This document shows positions 1-8,939 of a stretch of DNA of 64,000 bases, in pieces. Origin of the DNA: Deltaproteobacteria bacterium (GTDB lineage: Bacteria; Myxococcota_A; UBA9042); the NCBI GenBank assembly GCA_016875335.1, contig VGRO01000001.1:79955-143954 (forward strand), read 5' to 3'. A model generated the notes under the pieces. That model was not told where the DNA came from, searched no databases, and saw nothing but the letters and a program-made list of their open reading frames with translations. The translations under genes and the position numbers were made by a program. Every line of letters begins with the position of its first letter. Position 1 is the stretch's first letter.

Positions 1-1594
1 GCTCATTGTCGGTGACGCGCAGCGCGGCCGCGGTGAGACGGCCATTGTGCACGCCGATGGCCGCAGTACTGGCGGCGTCGCCGGGAGCGTGGCGTGTCCT
101 GGCCACAACCGTGCGCTGCAGCTCGGCATTCGCCGCACCCATGCGCACGGCCACACCGTAGCCCAGGTTGTCGACAAGGGCAGCCGCGTCGATGACGGCC
201 GTGCCGCCCAATTCCACCAAGAGGCCTGTGCAATCATCGGGACCGGTCGGCAGGGGGCGCGTGCCGTCAATTCGCAGCCGCTGCGCCGTGAGCTTGCTTG
301 CCTGGTCGCGCACCTGCACGCCGGCGCGAAGGTTGCCGCGCAGGCGCACCTCGTACAACTCGAGCGCGGCCCCCGCCTGGGCAGCCGCGCCGAGCCCCAA
401 GACGTTGACGGCTTGGGTGCCATCGACCACCGACTGGCGCAACTCGAGGTGGCTGCCGGGGCCGTGCGCGACCGCGCCAATCTCGCCGACCTGGGCGAAG
501 AACACCCGCTCTGCGGTGGCCTGTCCACCGGCCAGGGCCGCGAGGCCGGGCTTGGGCGACTGGATCGTCACGCCGCGCACGGTCACGGACCCACCGCCGC
601 CAAGGGCGTAGAGCGCCGGATCGGGCCCCTGGCCGACGATGCGGACCATGGCCGCGCAACGGCCCGCGATGGTCAGGCCTTTCTTGATTGGCAACGCAGG
701 GATCTTGTGGTCGCCCGCCGCGAGCAGAAGTGTCGCGCCTTGGGGCGCTGTGTTGGCAGCCACCTGCAAGCTCGACCACGGTTTGGCCTGCGTGCCGTCG
801 CCGCCAGGAGGCGCCTTGGGGTCCACGTACAGGACCTTGGGACCGGACACAGTCGGATAGGGAGCGCTGCCGCAGTCGGCAGCATCAGGTTGGCACGCGG
901 CAAGCCCCGACGATGGACTGAGCGGCCCCTGCGGCAAAAAGCCCGGTGGGCACACCCACGGCACGCCTGCCCGCACACAGCCGGTCGGCGTCGGCGTGGC
1001 TGTGCAGTCGGGGTCGACCGACCGGCACAGGCGAGGCAGTTGGCCATCGTGCGCACCGCAGAACCAGGTCTCGTCGGCGGGCGGCAGCGGACCCGGTTGC
1101 GGGTAGGCGAGGTCCAGGTCGCCGAGTTCGGGCACGGCCGGCGCGCTGCGCAGGGCGTCGTCTGCCCACAAGCCAGCCGGGCGGCACGTGCCGCTCGAAT
1201 CGGGGTACTGCCCGGCGAGACAGCCCTTGCCGGCGGCGATTTCCTGCGCGGTGCAGGCACGGGCTGTGGGGCCGCAACTGGTGTCGGTTGCCGCGCACGC
1301 GGGTCCGACCGATTCGGTCAGGCACCAGCGCGGGTGGCAGCCCTGCGGGTCGTCGAGCACCGTGGACGCGCACTCCGGCGGTCCAACCGCGGTGCAGGTG
1401 TGAGCTGCCGGGTCATGGACGTGACCTGCCGGGCAACAGCCGCCTTCTGGCATCACAGCGACCGGATGGCATGGCAGAGTTGCGTCCGCAACCGCACTTG
1501 CGTCGGCCACCGGCGCGCCGACCGGGGCCCGGTCTGACCCGCAGCCGCTTGCGATGGCGACAAGGGACTGCAAGACCATACGCCGGTCAATCAT
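1..1594 (-). CDS. Cys-rich lipoprotein with parallel beta-helix domain (3' end outside window)
   Basis: An open minus-strand frame begins at ATG 1594 (MIDRRMVLQS...) and runs off the left edge without a stop, giving at least 531 codons. The N-terminus has a signal peptide ending in a lipobox-like ASGC at about residue 18, so it is probably a lipid-anchored surface or periplasmic protein. Residues ~40-190 are rich in paired cysteines (GGCCPAGH, RPAGLW, VCPPGF). From about residue 215 the motif KVLYVDPKAPPGGDGTQAKP, followed by repeating short beta-strands with VTVRGVTIQ and LELRQSVVDG, looks like a right-handed parallel beta-helix (DUF1565/pectate-lyase-like). Such proteins are common in Myxococcota. 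Ligand and function cannot be told from sequence. Overlapping plus-strand frames are shadows. Confidence 0.72.
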   Translation of the reverse strand, partial: MIDRRMVLQSLVAIASGCGSDRAPVGAPVADASAVADATLPCHPVAVMPEGGCCPAGHVHDPAAHTCTAVGPPECASTVLDDPQGCHPRWCLTESVGPACAATDTSCGPTARACTAQEIAAGKGCLAGQYPDSSGTCRPAGLWADDALRSAPAVPELGDLDLAYPQPGPLPPADETWFCGAHDGQLPRLCRSVDPDCTATPTPTGCVRAGVPWVCPPGFLPQGPLSPSSGLAACQPDAADCGSAPYPTVSGPKVLYVDPKAPPGGDGTQAKPWSSLQVAANTAPQGATLLLAAGDHKIPALPIKKGLTIAGRCAAMVRIVGQGPDPALYALGGGGSVTVRGVTIQSPKPGLAALAGGQATAERVFFAQVGEIGAVAHGPGSHLELRQSVVDGTQAVNVLGLGAAAQAGAALELYEVRLRGNLRAGVQVRDQASKLTAQRLRIDGTRPLPTGPDDCTGLLVELGGTAVIDAAALVDNLGYGVAVRMGAANAELQRTVVARTRHAPGDAASTAAIGVHNGRLTAAALRVTDNE

Positions 1595-1755
1595 CGGACG
1601 AACTGGAGCCGCGGGTCGACCCTCCGGGATCAGCGCGGGCGACCCATCCAGCCAGCACAGCGGGCCACGGCGGGATGGCGCAAGTCATTTCCGGTCCCCA
1701 CGAGGGGCAAGCAAGTAGCGCTCCCGCAGCCATGCGCAGCAGTCGCGGTTCGCGC

Positions 1756-3819
1756 TCACTCCGGGTCGCATGTGCCCTGGCAGGTCGCTTCGACATGGCC
1801 GCCGACTCGAAAGAAGCGGTCGATTTGTTCCAGCGACGCCGGCAAGTAGCGCTGGGCGTCGTGGACCGGGTTGCCGTTGTCGGGCGCGGGTCCGGTGGCG
1901 TCCAGCGCAGGCTTGCCAAAGTCGAACTCGACCAGGGCGTCGGCCAGCGGTCCGTCGGCCGTCGGCAACCCCCACACCGTGCGCGGCGCCGGGCCGAGTA
2001 GTGGCACACCCAGGATGCGCGCGTGCAAGTGGCTGGCAAGATTGGGAACCTGCGTATCGCTGAGCCCGCAGTGCAAGAGGACCTGCCGCTTGGCCGGCCC
2101 GCCGGGGTAGGTGTCCGCCCGCAGGTGGGTGCCATACGTCCCCGGGTCGATGCGCTCCATCGGACCGGTCATCAACAAGGTCATCCGCGTCGCGCCTTGT
2201 GCGCTGCCGGTCACGCCGGTCAGCAGCGCCAGGAAGGTCGAAAACGGCGCGGCCCGCGACATCATCAACCCGAAACCTGCGCCGCCCACGCCGAGCGCGG
2301 CGCGGTCGATCCACGGGTTCAGGGCGACTTGCGTGCCACCCAAGATGTGGCCCTGGCTGAGCCCGTAGAAATACACGTCGTTGCTGACGTCGAGCGCCAT
2401 GCCGTCGCGATGAGGCGCCACCAAAGTCCACAGCCCGTTGCGCGCCGCCCAGGTCAGCGCCAGATGGTTGGCCATGCCCTGATGCGCGCGCTGCACGAAC
2501 CGCAACCCCTCGCCTGGCGCAGCGATGAGGTCGCTCACCAGCACCGTCGAGTCGGCCAGCGACATGCCCCACCAGTCGATGCCCATGCCGACTGCGCCCA
2601 TCTTGTCGAGCAGATGCGGCAGCACGCCCACCACCACTTCGCTTCGCGTGCCAAAGAAGCCGTGCCCATACTGAACGACCCGCAGAGGACCCTTGGCCTG
2701 TCCACTCCACACCTTGGGAGGCACGATCAAGGTGAATGGCAGCCACGCCTGACCCTTCTGTGCGACCTGGCCATGTGCGTCGCGCACAAGTTTGGCGCCC
2801 GGCCCGTCGCTGTCCACGAAAAGCGGCACGCGCAGTTGCCCCTCGAACTGGCGGGCGACCAGCGGCTTGGGGTTCTCGATGACCTTGACGATCGTGGCCT
2901 CGACAGGCAGATCGGCCAATGCAGCCAGTGTCTTGGCGCGTATGGTCAGCATGTCGGCCGTGGCGTTGGATTCGCTGCGCGTCGTGAAGTCCCAGGCCAA
3001 CAACAAATTGTCGCGAGGCACCCCGACCTTGGCCAGCACCGGGAACACGTCGGCCTCGAAGTGGGTTCGAAGCGCGTCGGCGGCGGGACTCGGCGCCTTG
3101 TCGCGCAACGCCTTGAAGGTTGCGGGCGGTGCGAACGGCGTGCCATCGGTGCGCGCGAGGCCCTGGCGCAACGCCACGACGTAGCGGCGGTTTTCGCGAA
3201 GGCGCTCCACCGGTCGGATCATCAGCAGGCGATCGGCCGCAGCCGGCGTGGTGCCATCCGGTTCGGCGAAATGCGCGATCGCCTTGCCGGTCTCCACATC
3301 GACGATGAGCGTCAGGCTCGCAGGCGACTGCGAAGGCGAGAAGTCAGGGTTGACCTTTCCGCCGACGTAGGCCGGAAGCAGCCCCTTTTCGCTCGGGCTT
3401 CCTGGCAAGCGCACCCCGATCTGGCCTAGCACCCCGAAACCATCCTGCGGGAACTGTGCCAGCAGGTCGATGGGCGCACCCGGCGCCGAACCACTGTCTT
3501 GCGCACGCTTGGGGGCCGCCACGCCGCCCAACACCAGGCGCGGCTGGCCGGTCGTCGCACCCTGCCGGAACCAGTCGCTCGGCCACGGCAACATGCAGTC
3601 CCATTCGGCGGCCAGCGACTGGCACGTATCTGGCACCTTGTCCTCGGCGTGCCAGGGAAACGGCCCCTTGTAGGCGGCACCGTCAGACAGAGTCGCGTCG
3701 AACGCAATCGCCGCCGAACCATCGTGTGCGTCCGGCGTCGCCGCAGACCGATCAGTACATCCGACGGCTGCCGCCGCACACGCAACACCTGCCCCGCGCG
3801 TCCATCGCCGCTGCGTCAT
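1756..3819 (-). CDS. Lipoprotein with alpha/beta-hydrolase domain
   Basis: A 687-residue protein starting MTQRRWTRGAGVACAAAAV with lipobox AVGC near residue 20, so it is probably a lipoprotein outside the inner membrane. The N-terminal half (about 50-330) is a secreted region of unknown fold. The C-terminal half has alpha/beta-hydrolase features: an oxyanion-type VQYGHGFFG at about 380 and a nucleophile elbow YGLSQGHILGG (G-x-S-x-G) at about 490. It is probably an esterase or lipase-like enzyme; the substrate is unknown. It lies 161 nt downstream of nothing co-directional but 35 nt after the GST-like gene, and all three leftmost genes point the same way. The acid and histidine of the triad were not assigned. 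Confidence 0.75.
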   Translation of the reverse strand: MTQRRWTRGAGVACAAAAVGCTDRSAATPDAHDGSAAIAFDATLSDGAAYKGPFPWHAEDKVPDTCQSLAAEWDCMLPWPSDWFRQGATTGQPRLVLGGVAAPKRAQDSGSAPGAPIDLLAQFPQDGFGVLGQIGVRLPGSPSEKGLLPAYVGGKVNPDFSPSQSPASLTLIVDVETGKAIAHFAEPDGTTPAAADRLLMIRPVERLRENRRYVVALRQGLARTDGTPFAPPATFKALRDKAPSPAADALRTHFEADVFPVLAKVGVPRDNLLLAWDFTTRSESNATADMLTIRAKTLAALADLPVEATIVKVIENPKPLVARQFEGQLRVPLFVDSDGPGAKLVRDAHGQVAQKGQAWLPFTLIVPPKVWSGQAKGPLRVVQYGHGFFGTRSEVVVGVLPHLLDKMGAVGMGIDWWGMSLADSTVLVSDLIAAPGEGLRFVQRAHQGMANHLALTWAARNGLWTLVAPHRDGMALDVSNDVYFYGLSQGHILGGTQVALNPWIDRAALGVGGAGFGLMMSRAAPFSTFLALLTGVTGSAQGATRMTLLMTGPMERIDPGTYGTHLRADTYPGGPAKRQVLLHCGLSDTQVPNLASHLHARILGVPLLGPAPRTVWGLPTADGPLADALVEFDFGKPALDATGPAPDNGNPVHDAQRYLPASLEQIDRFFRVGGHVEATCQGTCDPE

Positions 3820-3854
3820 CGACTACCTCGCCACGCCGGCCAATTGGGCCGCGT

Positions 3855-4604
3855 TCAGCCGTCCGTCGGACGCCGGAAACGATCGTACAACCGGTCGCGC
3901 CACGCAATCAAATCGGCAAACTCGTCGGCCAGTTCTGGCTCGCGCCACGCCGCGCGCGTCGCCGGGCCCAGTCGCTGGTGTCCGTCGCCCACCGGCTCGA
4001 CCACCTGCAATGCGACGGCCATAGCGATGTCGGCGTAGCTGAACGCGCCGAGTAGATGAGCGCCGCTCGCCAGGGCTTGCCGCAGAGCGGTCAGTTCCGC
4101 GCGCATGGCCGAGCGGCGTTCGTTTTGTCCCACGGCCTCCAGGGCGTACTTGTCGCGCAAGTAGCGCACCCCGAGCGCCACGAGCGGGGCCGACAAGGGA
4201 CCCAGCCAGCGCAGCCCCTTGGGCACCTGCTCTAGCGCCGCGCTCGGATCGCCCGCCACCCGCGGTGTCACCAGCGCTCGACCATGCGCGAGCACTGCCT
4301 CGCTGGCGCGGTTCCAGGCCAGCAATTCCGTGGCGCGCCCGATCGGGAAGAGTTCTGGTCCGGTCCCCTGCCCTGCTGCCCACTGTGCAATCGCAAGCGA
4401 GTCGTCGTGCGCCTGGCCGCTCGCAAAAAGCACCGGCACGGTCACCTTGCCTGACCAGCGCCCCAGGCGTGCCCGCAGCATGGGCGCTCCGAGCATCGGC
4501 AGGTACTCCACCTTGCGGTAGGCCACGCAGCGGGCGTCCAAGGCCCAGCGCGCCTTTTCGCTCCACGGCGAATAGTGGATCTGGTACAGCGCTGGCAGGG
4601 GCAT
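3855..4604 (-). CDS. Glutathione S-transferase-like protein
   Basis: About 249 residues from ATG 4604 (MPLPALYQIHYSPWSEKARW). An alternative ATG lies 7 codons upstream at 4625; the frame is open to 4688. The N-terminal 80 residues match a GST_N thioredoxin fold: beta-alpha start YQIHYSPWSEKARWAL, then a cis-Pro-like TVPVLF and DDSLAIAQW, the glutathione gamma-Glu contact region. The C-terminal part is all-helical, as in GSTs, with FSYADIAMAVALQVV near the hydrophobic core. The predicted role is a cytoplasmic GST-family enzyme or binding protein; the substrate is unknown. A start at 4604 places the fold directly at the N-terminus. Two dispersed repeats lie just upstream. Confidence 0.75.
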   Translation of the reverse strand: MPLPALYQIHYSPWSEKARWALDARCVAYRKVEYLPMLGAPMLRARLGRWSGKVTVPVLFASGQAHDDSLAIAQWAAGQGTGPELFPIGRATELLAWNRASEAVLAHGRALVTPRVAGDPSAALEQVPKGLRWLGPLSAPLVALGVRYLRDKYALEAVGQNERRSAMRAELTALRQALASGAHLLGAFSYADIAMAVALQVVEPVGDGHQRLGPATRAAWREPELADEFADLIAWRDRLYDRFRRPTDG

Positions 4605-4739
4605 GGTGGGCCGCGCGAACGCCATGGGGCGTATCCGCGGATTGCCGCAGATTGGGCTGCTCGTCAAGTTGCCTTGCGACCGGCGCAACCATGGATCCGC
4701 CTGGATTCGATCGCAGCGCCCCGAGAAACAGATGTAGAA

Positions 4740-4767
4740 TCATGCGTCTGAACAATGGGGGGGATCG
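4740..4767 (+). repeat. Dispersed TGAACAATGGGG repeat, copy 1
   Basis: Left flank TCATGCGTC, invariant TGAACAATGGGG and a run of seven G, then ATCG. First of a direct pair. One GATC site in the right flank. Confidence 0.85.
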
Positions 4768-4878
4768 AGATCCGGCCAGTCGCGCCAACCGTCCGAGCGG
4801 ACGTCCGAGTCCTGTCCAGTTGTGTCCGAGGTCCCAGGGTTGCGCCATGCGGCCTGCTCGCGAGCCGCACAAATCCTC

Positions 4879-4913
4879 CACAGAATCATGGATCTGAACA
4901 ATGGGGGGGATCG
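4879..4913 (+). repeat. Dispersed TGAACAATGGGG repeat, copy 2
   Basis: Consensus-type copy with left flank AATCATGGATC, core TGAACAATGGGG, seven G and ATCG. The 35 nt from 4879 to 4913 are identical to 51362-51396. GATC sites flank the core on both sides. Confidence 0.9.
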
Positions 4914-4959
4914 AAAACCCCCCGGTCTTGCGCGGTGTCCGACGGTGAACTCGGTCGGG

Positions 4960-5862
4960 CTACCAGAAGCGGTAGAAGTTGAACCAGTTGTCCGGGGCTG
5001 CGCGCACGTAGCAGGCGACCCGGTCGGCGTACTGGCCGACCACGCGCGCGAGGGTGGTTTCGCGGTCCTTGCGTGGCAAAACGATGCGGTCGGAAAAGGG
5101 CTCGCAGTGCAGTTCGTAGCAATTGGGCGCGCGGTAGATGCCGCAGACGAAGTAGACTGGGCACTGCAACATCGCGGCCAGCAGGAACGGGCCGGAAGGA
5201 AACGCCGCTGGCATCCCCAGGAACTCGACGGTCACCGACCGGTCGTTCAGCCCGACGCGGTCGGCTGCAATGGCGAGCAGTTCGCCGCGGTCGATGCGGT
5301 CCTTGAGGTCGAGCACGGTTTCGGCCCGGCCTGGGTCGATGTGCACGACCTGAGCGGCGGCGCGCGGGTTGAGGCGGTGAAGCGCGGCGTTGATCATGCG
5401 CGCGTTCTTGAAGTAGCCGACCACGCGGATACGCAAGCGTTCGTCATGGCCACCAATCGCCATGGCTGCAGTCGAGCCTACGTGGGCGGACAGCAGAATG
5501 GCACCGCGCCCTTGGGCGTGCAGGCGCTCCAAGTGTTCGTGGCCGTTGCGCGTCACGGCGAACAGATCGCCGCGACCCTGGATAAGCCACAGCCGATCCA
5601 ACGCCGCCTCGGAAAAGCACAGCACATGGCGATAGATGGCGCCCAGGCCGCGGCGGTTTTCGCCCAACCGGTCGCCGAGTTCGCGGCTGGCCTGGCGCAC
5701 GCCCGGATGCAGCAGGGTGTACCACAAGGCCAGCAGTTTCATGAGCATCCGCGCTGGCACGCGGCCGGCGACCGTCGCCAGCATCACCGTCAAGCGTATG
5801 CCGAGCACACTGCCTTTTTCGGCGACACTCAACCAGTCGCCGCTCGGCTGCCCGGCACTCAC
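4960..5862 (-). CDS. LpxL/HtrB-type lysophospholipid acyltransferase
   Basis: 300 residues from GTG 5862, which overlaps the upstream TGA as GTGA. The open frame extends further but upstream sequence is Arg/Gly-rich shadow of the glycosyltransferase. It resembles the lipid A acyltransferase (LpxL/HtrB) family: a hydrophobic N-terminus, then ILLSAHVGSTAAMAI (the H-x4-D/E region) at about 120, IRVVGYF, and C-terminal FPSGPFLLAAML with YFVCGIYR. The acidic residue expected after the catalytic His is Ala here (HVGSTA), which may reduce activity or mark a subfamily. In aryl-polyene clusters such a domain is fused behind a family 2 glycosyltransferase (ApeJ-like); here it is a separate gene directly after the glycosyltransferase. 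It probably acts at the inner membrane. Last gene of the APE-like operon. Confidence 0.78.
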   Translation of the reverse strand: MSAGQPSGDWLSVAEKGSVLGIRLTVMLATVAGRVPARMLMKLLALWYTLLHPGVRQASRELGDRLGENRRGLGAIYRHVLCFSEAALDRLWLIQGRGDLFAVTRNGHEHLERLHAQGRGAILLSAHVGSTAAMAIGGHDERLRIRVVGYFKNARMINAALHRLNPRAAAQVVHIDPGRAETVLDLKDRIDRGELLAIAADRVGLNDRSVTVEFLGMPAAFPSGPFLLAAMLQCPVYFVCGIYRAPNCYELHCEPFSDRIVLPRKDRETTLARVVGQYADRVACYVRAAPDNWFNFYRFW

Positions 5863-6617
5863 CCTTCGGCCTCGATCCGTTTGCCAAACCGCTGCCACAA
5901 CAGAATCTTGCGCACCATCGCCTCGGTCACCAAGCGGGTGTGCAGCCACGTAATGCGCAGATTGTCGCGTACCATGCGAAAGTGCGACACGCCGCCCTCT
6001 TCGGCCGACAAGTAGCGCACGGCGACCGGCAGGTTCAGCACCAGCACACCCGCCCACACCATCCGCACCGCGATCTCGATGTCGAATTCCATGCGGTCGC
6101 CGCGCGCTTGCGCCGCCTCTGCGGCAGCCAATGGGTAGACGCGAAAGCCGATCATCGCGTCGGCGATTGGCCGCCCGAAGGTCTCGACGGCGACCCAGAA
6201 GTTCGTGATCTCCCTGCCGATGCGTCGACCGCGCGGGGCTTCGGCCGCAAACACCGGGCGCGCCAGGACCAGGGCCGCGGGGTGCGCGCGCGCGGCAGCC
6301 AGCATGGCGCCGATGCGGTCCAGATCGTGCTGACCGTCCGCATCCACCTGTAACGCGTGGGTGTAGCCATCCGCACGCGCTGCCGCGAAACCTGCCTTGA
6401 CCGCCGCTCCCTTACCGCCGTTGACGGGTCTCCACACCACGCGCGCCTTGTTCTCGTGCTCCAGCGCGCGCGCGACAGCCTGGGCATCCGGGCCGCTGCC
6501 ATCGTCGACGACAAGCACAGGAGTACCGCAACGGCCCGCACGTTCGACGACCCGCCGCAACGTGGCGGCGTTGTCGTAGGTCGGGATCAAGATGCACGGC
6601 CGGAACGGGTCAGCCAT
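5859..6617 (-). CDS. Family 2 glycosyltransferase (APE-cluster type)
   Basis: 252 residues from ATG 6617 (MADPFRPCILIPTYDN), which overlaps the end of the preceding gene by 8 nt. A GT-A fold is clear: PCILIPTYDNAATL at the start, LVVDDGSG at about 35, NGGKGAAVKAGF at about 65, and QVDADGQHD (DxD metal site) at about 85. GRR..REITNFWV and MEFDIEIAVRMVW follow, as in dolichol-phosphate-mannose-synthase-like glycosyltransferases. No long membrane anchor is seen. It shares GTGA with the downstream acyltransferase, and together they correspond to the two halves of ApeJ in enterobacterial aryl polyene clusters. It probably adds a sugar-type head group or links the product to a lipid carrier; donor unknown. 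Confidence 0.82.
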   Translation of the reverse strand: MADPFRPCILIPTYDNAATLRRVVERAGRCGTPVLVVDDGSGPDAQAVARALEHENKARVVWRPVNGGKGAAVKAGFAAARADGYTHALQVDADGQHDLDRIGAMLAAARAHPAALVLARPVFAAEAPRGRRIGREITNFWVAVETFGRPIADAMIGFRVYPLAAAEAAQARGDRMEFDIEIAVRMVWAGVLVLNLPVAVRYLSAEEGGVSHFRMVRDNLRITWLHTRLVTEAMVRKILLWQRFGKRIEAEG

Positions 6618-8307
6618 GCGAGACGCCCGCGTCGAACACCAGTCGACCGCTCGCGCACGGCTCGTCGTGTCGCACGATGGTGAAATCCGCCGTGCCCACC
6701 GGCCGCGCAAACGCGATGGCGACCGCCACCACGTCGCCAGGACCGATGACGCGGCGGAACTTGAGGCGCTGTACCCGCAGCAGCCCGGCCCACGTTGGCC
6801 GCGCCGCGCGCACCGGGCGCACCACCAGCTCATGAACCTGCACGATGCCCGGCAGCACCGGGTGGTCGCGGAAATGTCCTTGGAACCACATGAGATTCTC
6901 GGGAACGCGCAGCCGCATTGTGAGCGACTCCTCGGTCGCCGAGTGCTCCAAAACCTCCAGGTCTCGCACCGGGCCGAAAAGGCCGCGGACCCTGTGGACC
7001 GGCAACTTTCCGGTGTCGGTGCGCGGCAAGCGCTCGACGTGAACGAAGCGGCGTGGCAGTGAGGTGGGTTCCAGGTTTCCCAGCAGCGACGCTCGCAGGT
7101 CGGCTGCGGTCAGGGTTGGCGCAACCACGGCCGCCCACAGCTCGTGCCCGCGGGCGGCCTGGGCGGACGGAACCGCGATGACCGCAGCGTCGGCGACACC
7201 GGGAGTCGCCAGCAGCAGGGCTTCAACCTCTGGAAGCGAGACACGGATTCCGCCGGTCTTGACGACGCCGTCCCGCCGGCCCAGGTGGTCGAACGTACCG
7301 TCGGGATGCACCTCGACCAAGTCTGCGCAGGCAAAAGCGGTTGCCCCGCCGCCCGGCACAAACGGCGAAAGAACCCGCGCCGTGCCATCGTCTGCCCCGG
7401 CGACGCGGACCGCCGGCAGCGGAACCCACCGCGGGTCCAGCCGCTGGCGCCGCGTGGCGATTCCGCCCGTTTCCGTGGACCCAAACACCTCGATCGGGCA
7501 CAGGCCGTGCCGATCCTGCAGTACCTGCGCGGTAGCTGCGTGCAGCGGGGCCGTGGACGACAGGCCGACCGCGACCGGGGCCAGGGCGCCCGCGTCTTGG
7601 CCTGCGAGCGAACGCCAATGCGCCGGAATCGACACCAGCAGCGCGCCGCGCATGGCAGAAAGGCGCCCGACCGCCGTTTCCGCGTGCAGCGGCGTCGTCC
7701 GGTCGAAGCGCCAACCGCCCATCAGCGGGGCGAGCACGGAGAACAGCAAACCATACAGGTGGTGCGGCGGCACTGTGGCCAGCACCGGCGTGCCTGCGGG
7801 CAAGGGCAGGTGGTCGGCCCACAGCGCCGCCTCGCCCAAGAGTTGCGCCGCCGTCTTGGCGCAGGGTTGCGGCGCACCCGTGGATCCGCTGGTCCAGACG
7901 GTGGCCATCAAGCGACCCGCGTCCATCGGGTCCAAGAGCGACGCGTGCCCAGTGGGTCGGTCGCTCAGCCAGTTGCGCAGGTCGTCGCCGCGGGCACCCG
8001 CAGTATCGTGCAGAAGGGCCAGGACTTCGGGCCGATCGGCGACGAGGCCGACTGTTTGCGGTTGGCCGTTGGCGGGCAGCGCCACCGCGTGCCCGCGCTG
8101 CCAAGCCGCCAGCAGCCCGACGGCAAAGCAGTACCGGTCGGCACAGATCAGCGCGATGTGGCTGCCGGAGGTGGGCGGCGGTAGCCGATTCGCCACGCCT
8201 GCGACGTCGGCCAGCAGGGCTCGCCGTGTCCGCTCGCCGCCATCGCCCCAGGCGACGACATCGTCCGGACCGTGGCGGCCGAGCAACGAATAGCTGCCGG
8301 CCGTCAC
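6610..8307 (-). CDS. AMP-ligase fused to hotdog 3-hydroxyacyl-ACP dehydratase
   Basis: 565 residues from GTG 8307, overlapping the upstream TGA (GTGA). Residues 1-~445 form an acyl-CoA/ACP synthetase: phosphate loop VWTSGSTGAPQPCAK at about 135, EVFGSTETGG at about 255, DGTFDHLGRRDGVVKTGG at about 330 and PRTDTGKLPVHR with the C-terminal catalytic Lys at about 430. Residues ~450-565 form a FabZ/FabA-like hotdog with FQGHFRDHPVLPGIVQVHEL. In Escherichia coli APE clusters these are separate ApeH (acyl-ACP synthetase) and ApeI (dehydratase); here they are one chain. The likely role is to load an aromatic starter acid on the ACP encoded upstream and dehydrate 3-hydroxyacyl-ACP intermediates. Inference rests on the family and neighbours. 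Confidence 0.82.
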   Translation of the reverse strand: MTAGSYSLLGRHGPDDVVAWGDGGERTRRALLADVAGVANRLPPPTSGSHIALICADRYCFAVGLLAAWQRGHAVALPANGQPQTVGLVADRPEVLALLHDTAGARGDDLRNWLSDRPTGHASLLDPMDAGRLMATVWTSGSTGAPQPCAKTAAQLLGEAALWADHLPLPAGTPVLATVPPHHLYGLLFSVLAPLMGGWRFDRTTPLHAETAVGRLSAMRGALLVSIPAHWRSLAGQDAGALAPVAVGLSSTAPLHAATAQVLQDRHGLCPIEVFGSTETGGIATRRQRLDPRWVPLPAVRVAGADDGTARVLSPFVPGGGATAFACADLVEVHPDGTFDHLGRRDGVVKTGGIRVSLPEVEALLLATPGVADAAVIAVPSAQAARGHELWAAVVAPTLTAADLRASLLGNLEPTSLPRRFVHVERLPRTDTGKLPVHRVRGLFGPVRDLEVLEHSATEESLTMRLRVPENLMWFQGHFRDHPVLPGIVQVHELVVRPVRAARPTWAGLLRVQRLKFRRVIGPGDVVAVAIAFARPVGTADFTIVRHDEPCASGRLVFDAGVSHG

Positions 8308-8924
8308 TGTTGCTCCTGCGCGCTTGGGCGCCGTCGGGCTCCGAACCGCACGGTGCGCACCGCGTACTCGGCCGCGAAAAGCACGCCGACGAATCCATAG
8401 CTCAGCACACCGGTGAAGGCGGCCCACCACGCGACCGGCGCCCACAGCAACAGGCCCGCCGAAACCGCCGCATTGCACACGAAGAAGCCGCACCACACGT
8501 GGGTCACCGTGCGACAGTAGGCGATCTCGTCGTCGGCTAGATCCGCGTGCACCAATCGTGCATAGCGTTCGGCCATCGGCACCTCGCGCAGCGATCGGCC
8601 AAAGGTCAGCAGTAGCGCAAGGTTGACCAAGGTCGGCACCGTCATCATCCAGCGCGCGTCGCCAAGCAGCACGCCGCCCAACAGCACCAATCCGGCGAGC
8701 ACGGGCGCCTGCGCGACCGCCCAGCGACCGCCCGAGGGAACCCGCCACACCCGCAGGGCCGTCAGTGCAGCGATGAGCAAGAGCGCAAGCCCTCCGACGC
8801 GGCGCGCCGACCAGTGCTGAAGCCCGTACCACAGCAGCAACGGATAGGCGACACCGCCCACGACTGCGATCGCGCCAACTGCACGCCTTAGCTGCGACAG
8901 AGCCACGCGACGGGTGTCGTCCAC
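8304..8924 (-). CDS. COG4648-family integral membrane protein (APE cluster)
   Basis: 206 residues from GTG 8924. It has about six hydrophobic stretches (VGAIAVVGGVAYPLLLWYGL, GGLALLLIAALTALRVW, VLAGLVLLGGVLL, LVNLALLLTFGRSL, VWCGFFVCNAAVSAGLLLWA, FTGVLSYGFVGVLFAAEYAV). The polar loop RSLREVPMAERYAR, then DDEIAYCRTVTHVWCGFF, is characteristic of the COG4648 proteins (ApeG position) that always accompany the ACP/ligase genes of aryl polyene clusters. Biochemical function is not established to my knowledge. It lies 15 nt after the ACP gene and shares GTGA with the ligase gene. Confidence 0.8.
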   Translation of the reverse strand: MDDTRRVALSQLRRAVGAIAVVGGVAYPLLLWYGLQHWSARRVGGLALLLIAALTALRVWRVPSGGRWAVAQAPVLAGLVLLGGVLLGDARWMMTVPTLVNLALLLTFGRSLREVPMAERYARLVHADLADDEIAYCRTVTHVWCGFFVCNAAVSAGLLLWAPVAWWAAFTGVLSYGFVGVLFAAEYAVRTVRFGARRRPSAQEQQ

Positions 8925-8939
8925 TATCCGCGCGAGGCG

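Larger units (their letters stand above)
4605..4959. other. Intergenic stretch carrying two dispersed repeats
   Basis: No gene is supported here. The stretch separates the 5' end of the GST-like gene from the 3' end of the acyltransferase, both minus strand. It holds two direct copies of the TGAACAATGGGG repeat, 145 nt apart. The spacer between them contains several GTCCGA(G) motifs also seen between copies near 51.4 kb. Short frames through it have no protein-like sequence. Confidence 0.6.

Noticed and set aside
47-1537. Long plus-strand open frame of ~496 codons at the left edge
   Set aside because: Composition is Arg/Gly/His-rich with no domain; the minus-strand frame from 1594 encodes a signal peptide and a beta-helix pattern instead.
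4889-4912. A conserved micropeptide MDLNNGG encoded by the repeat
   Set aside because: The ATG-GAT-CTG-AAC-AAT-GGG frame varies in G-run length and left flank between copies, so the reading frame is not kept and no ribosome-binding site recurs.
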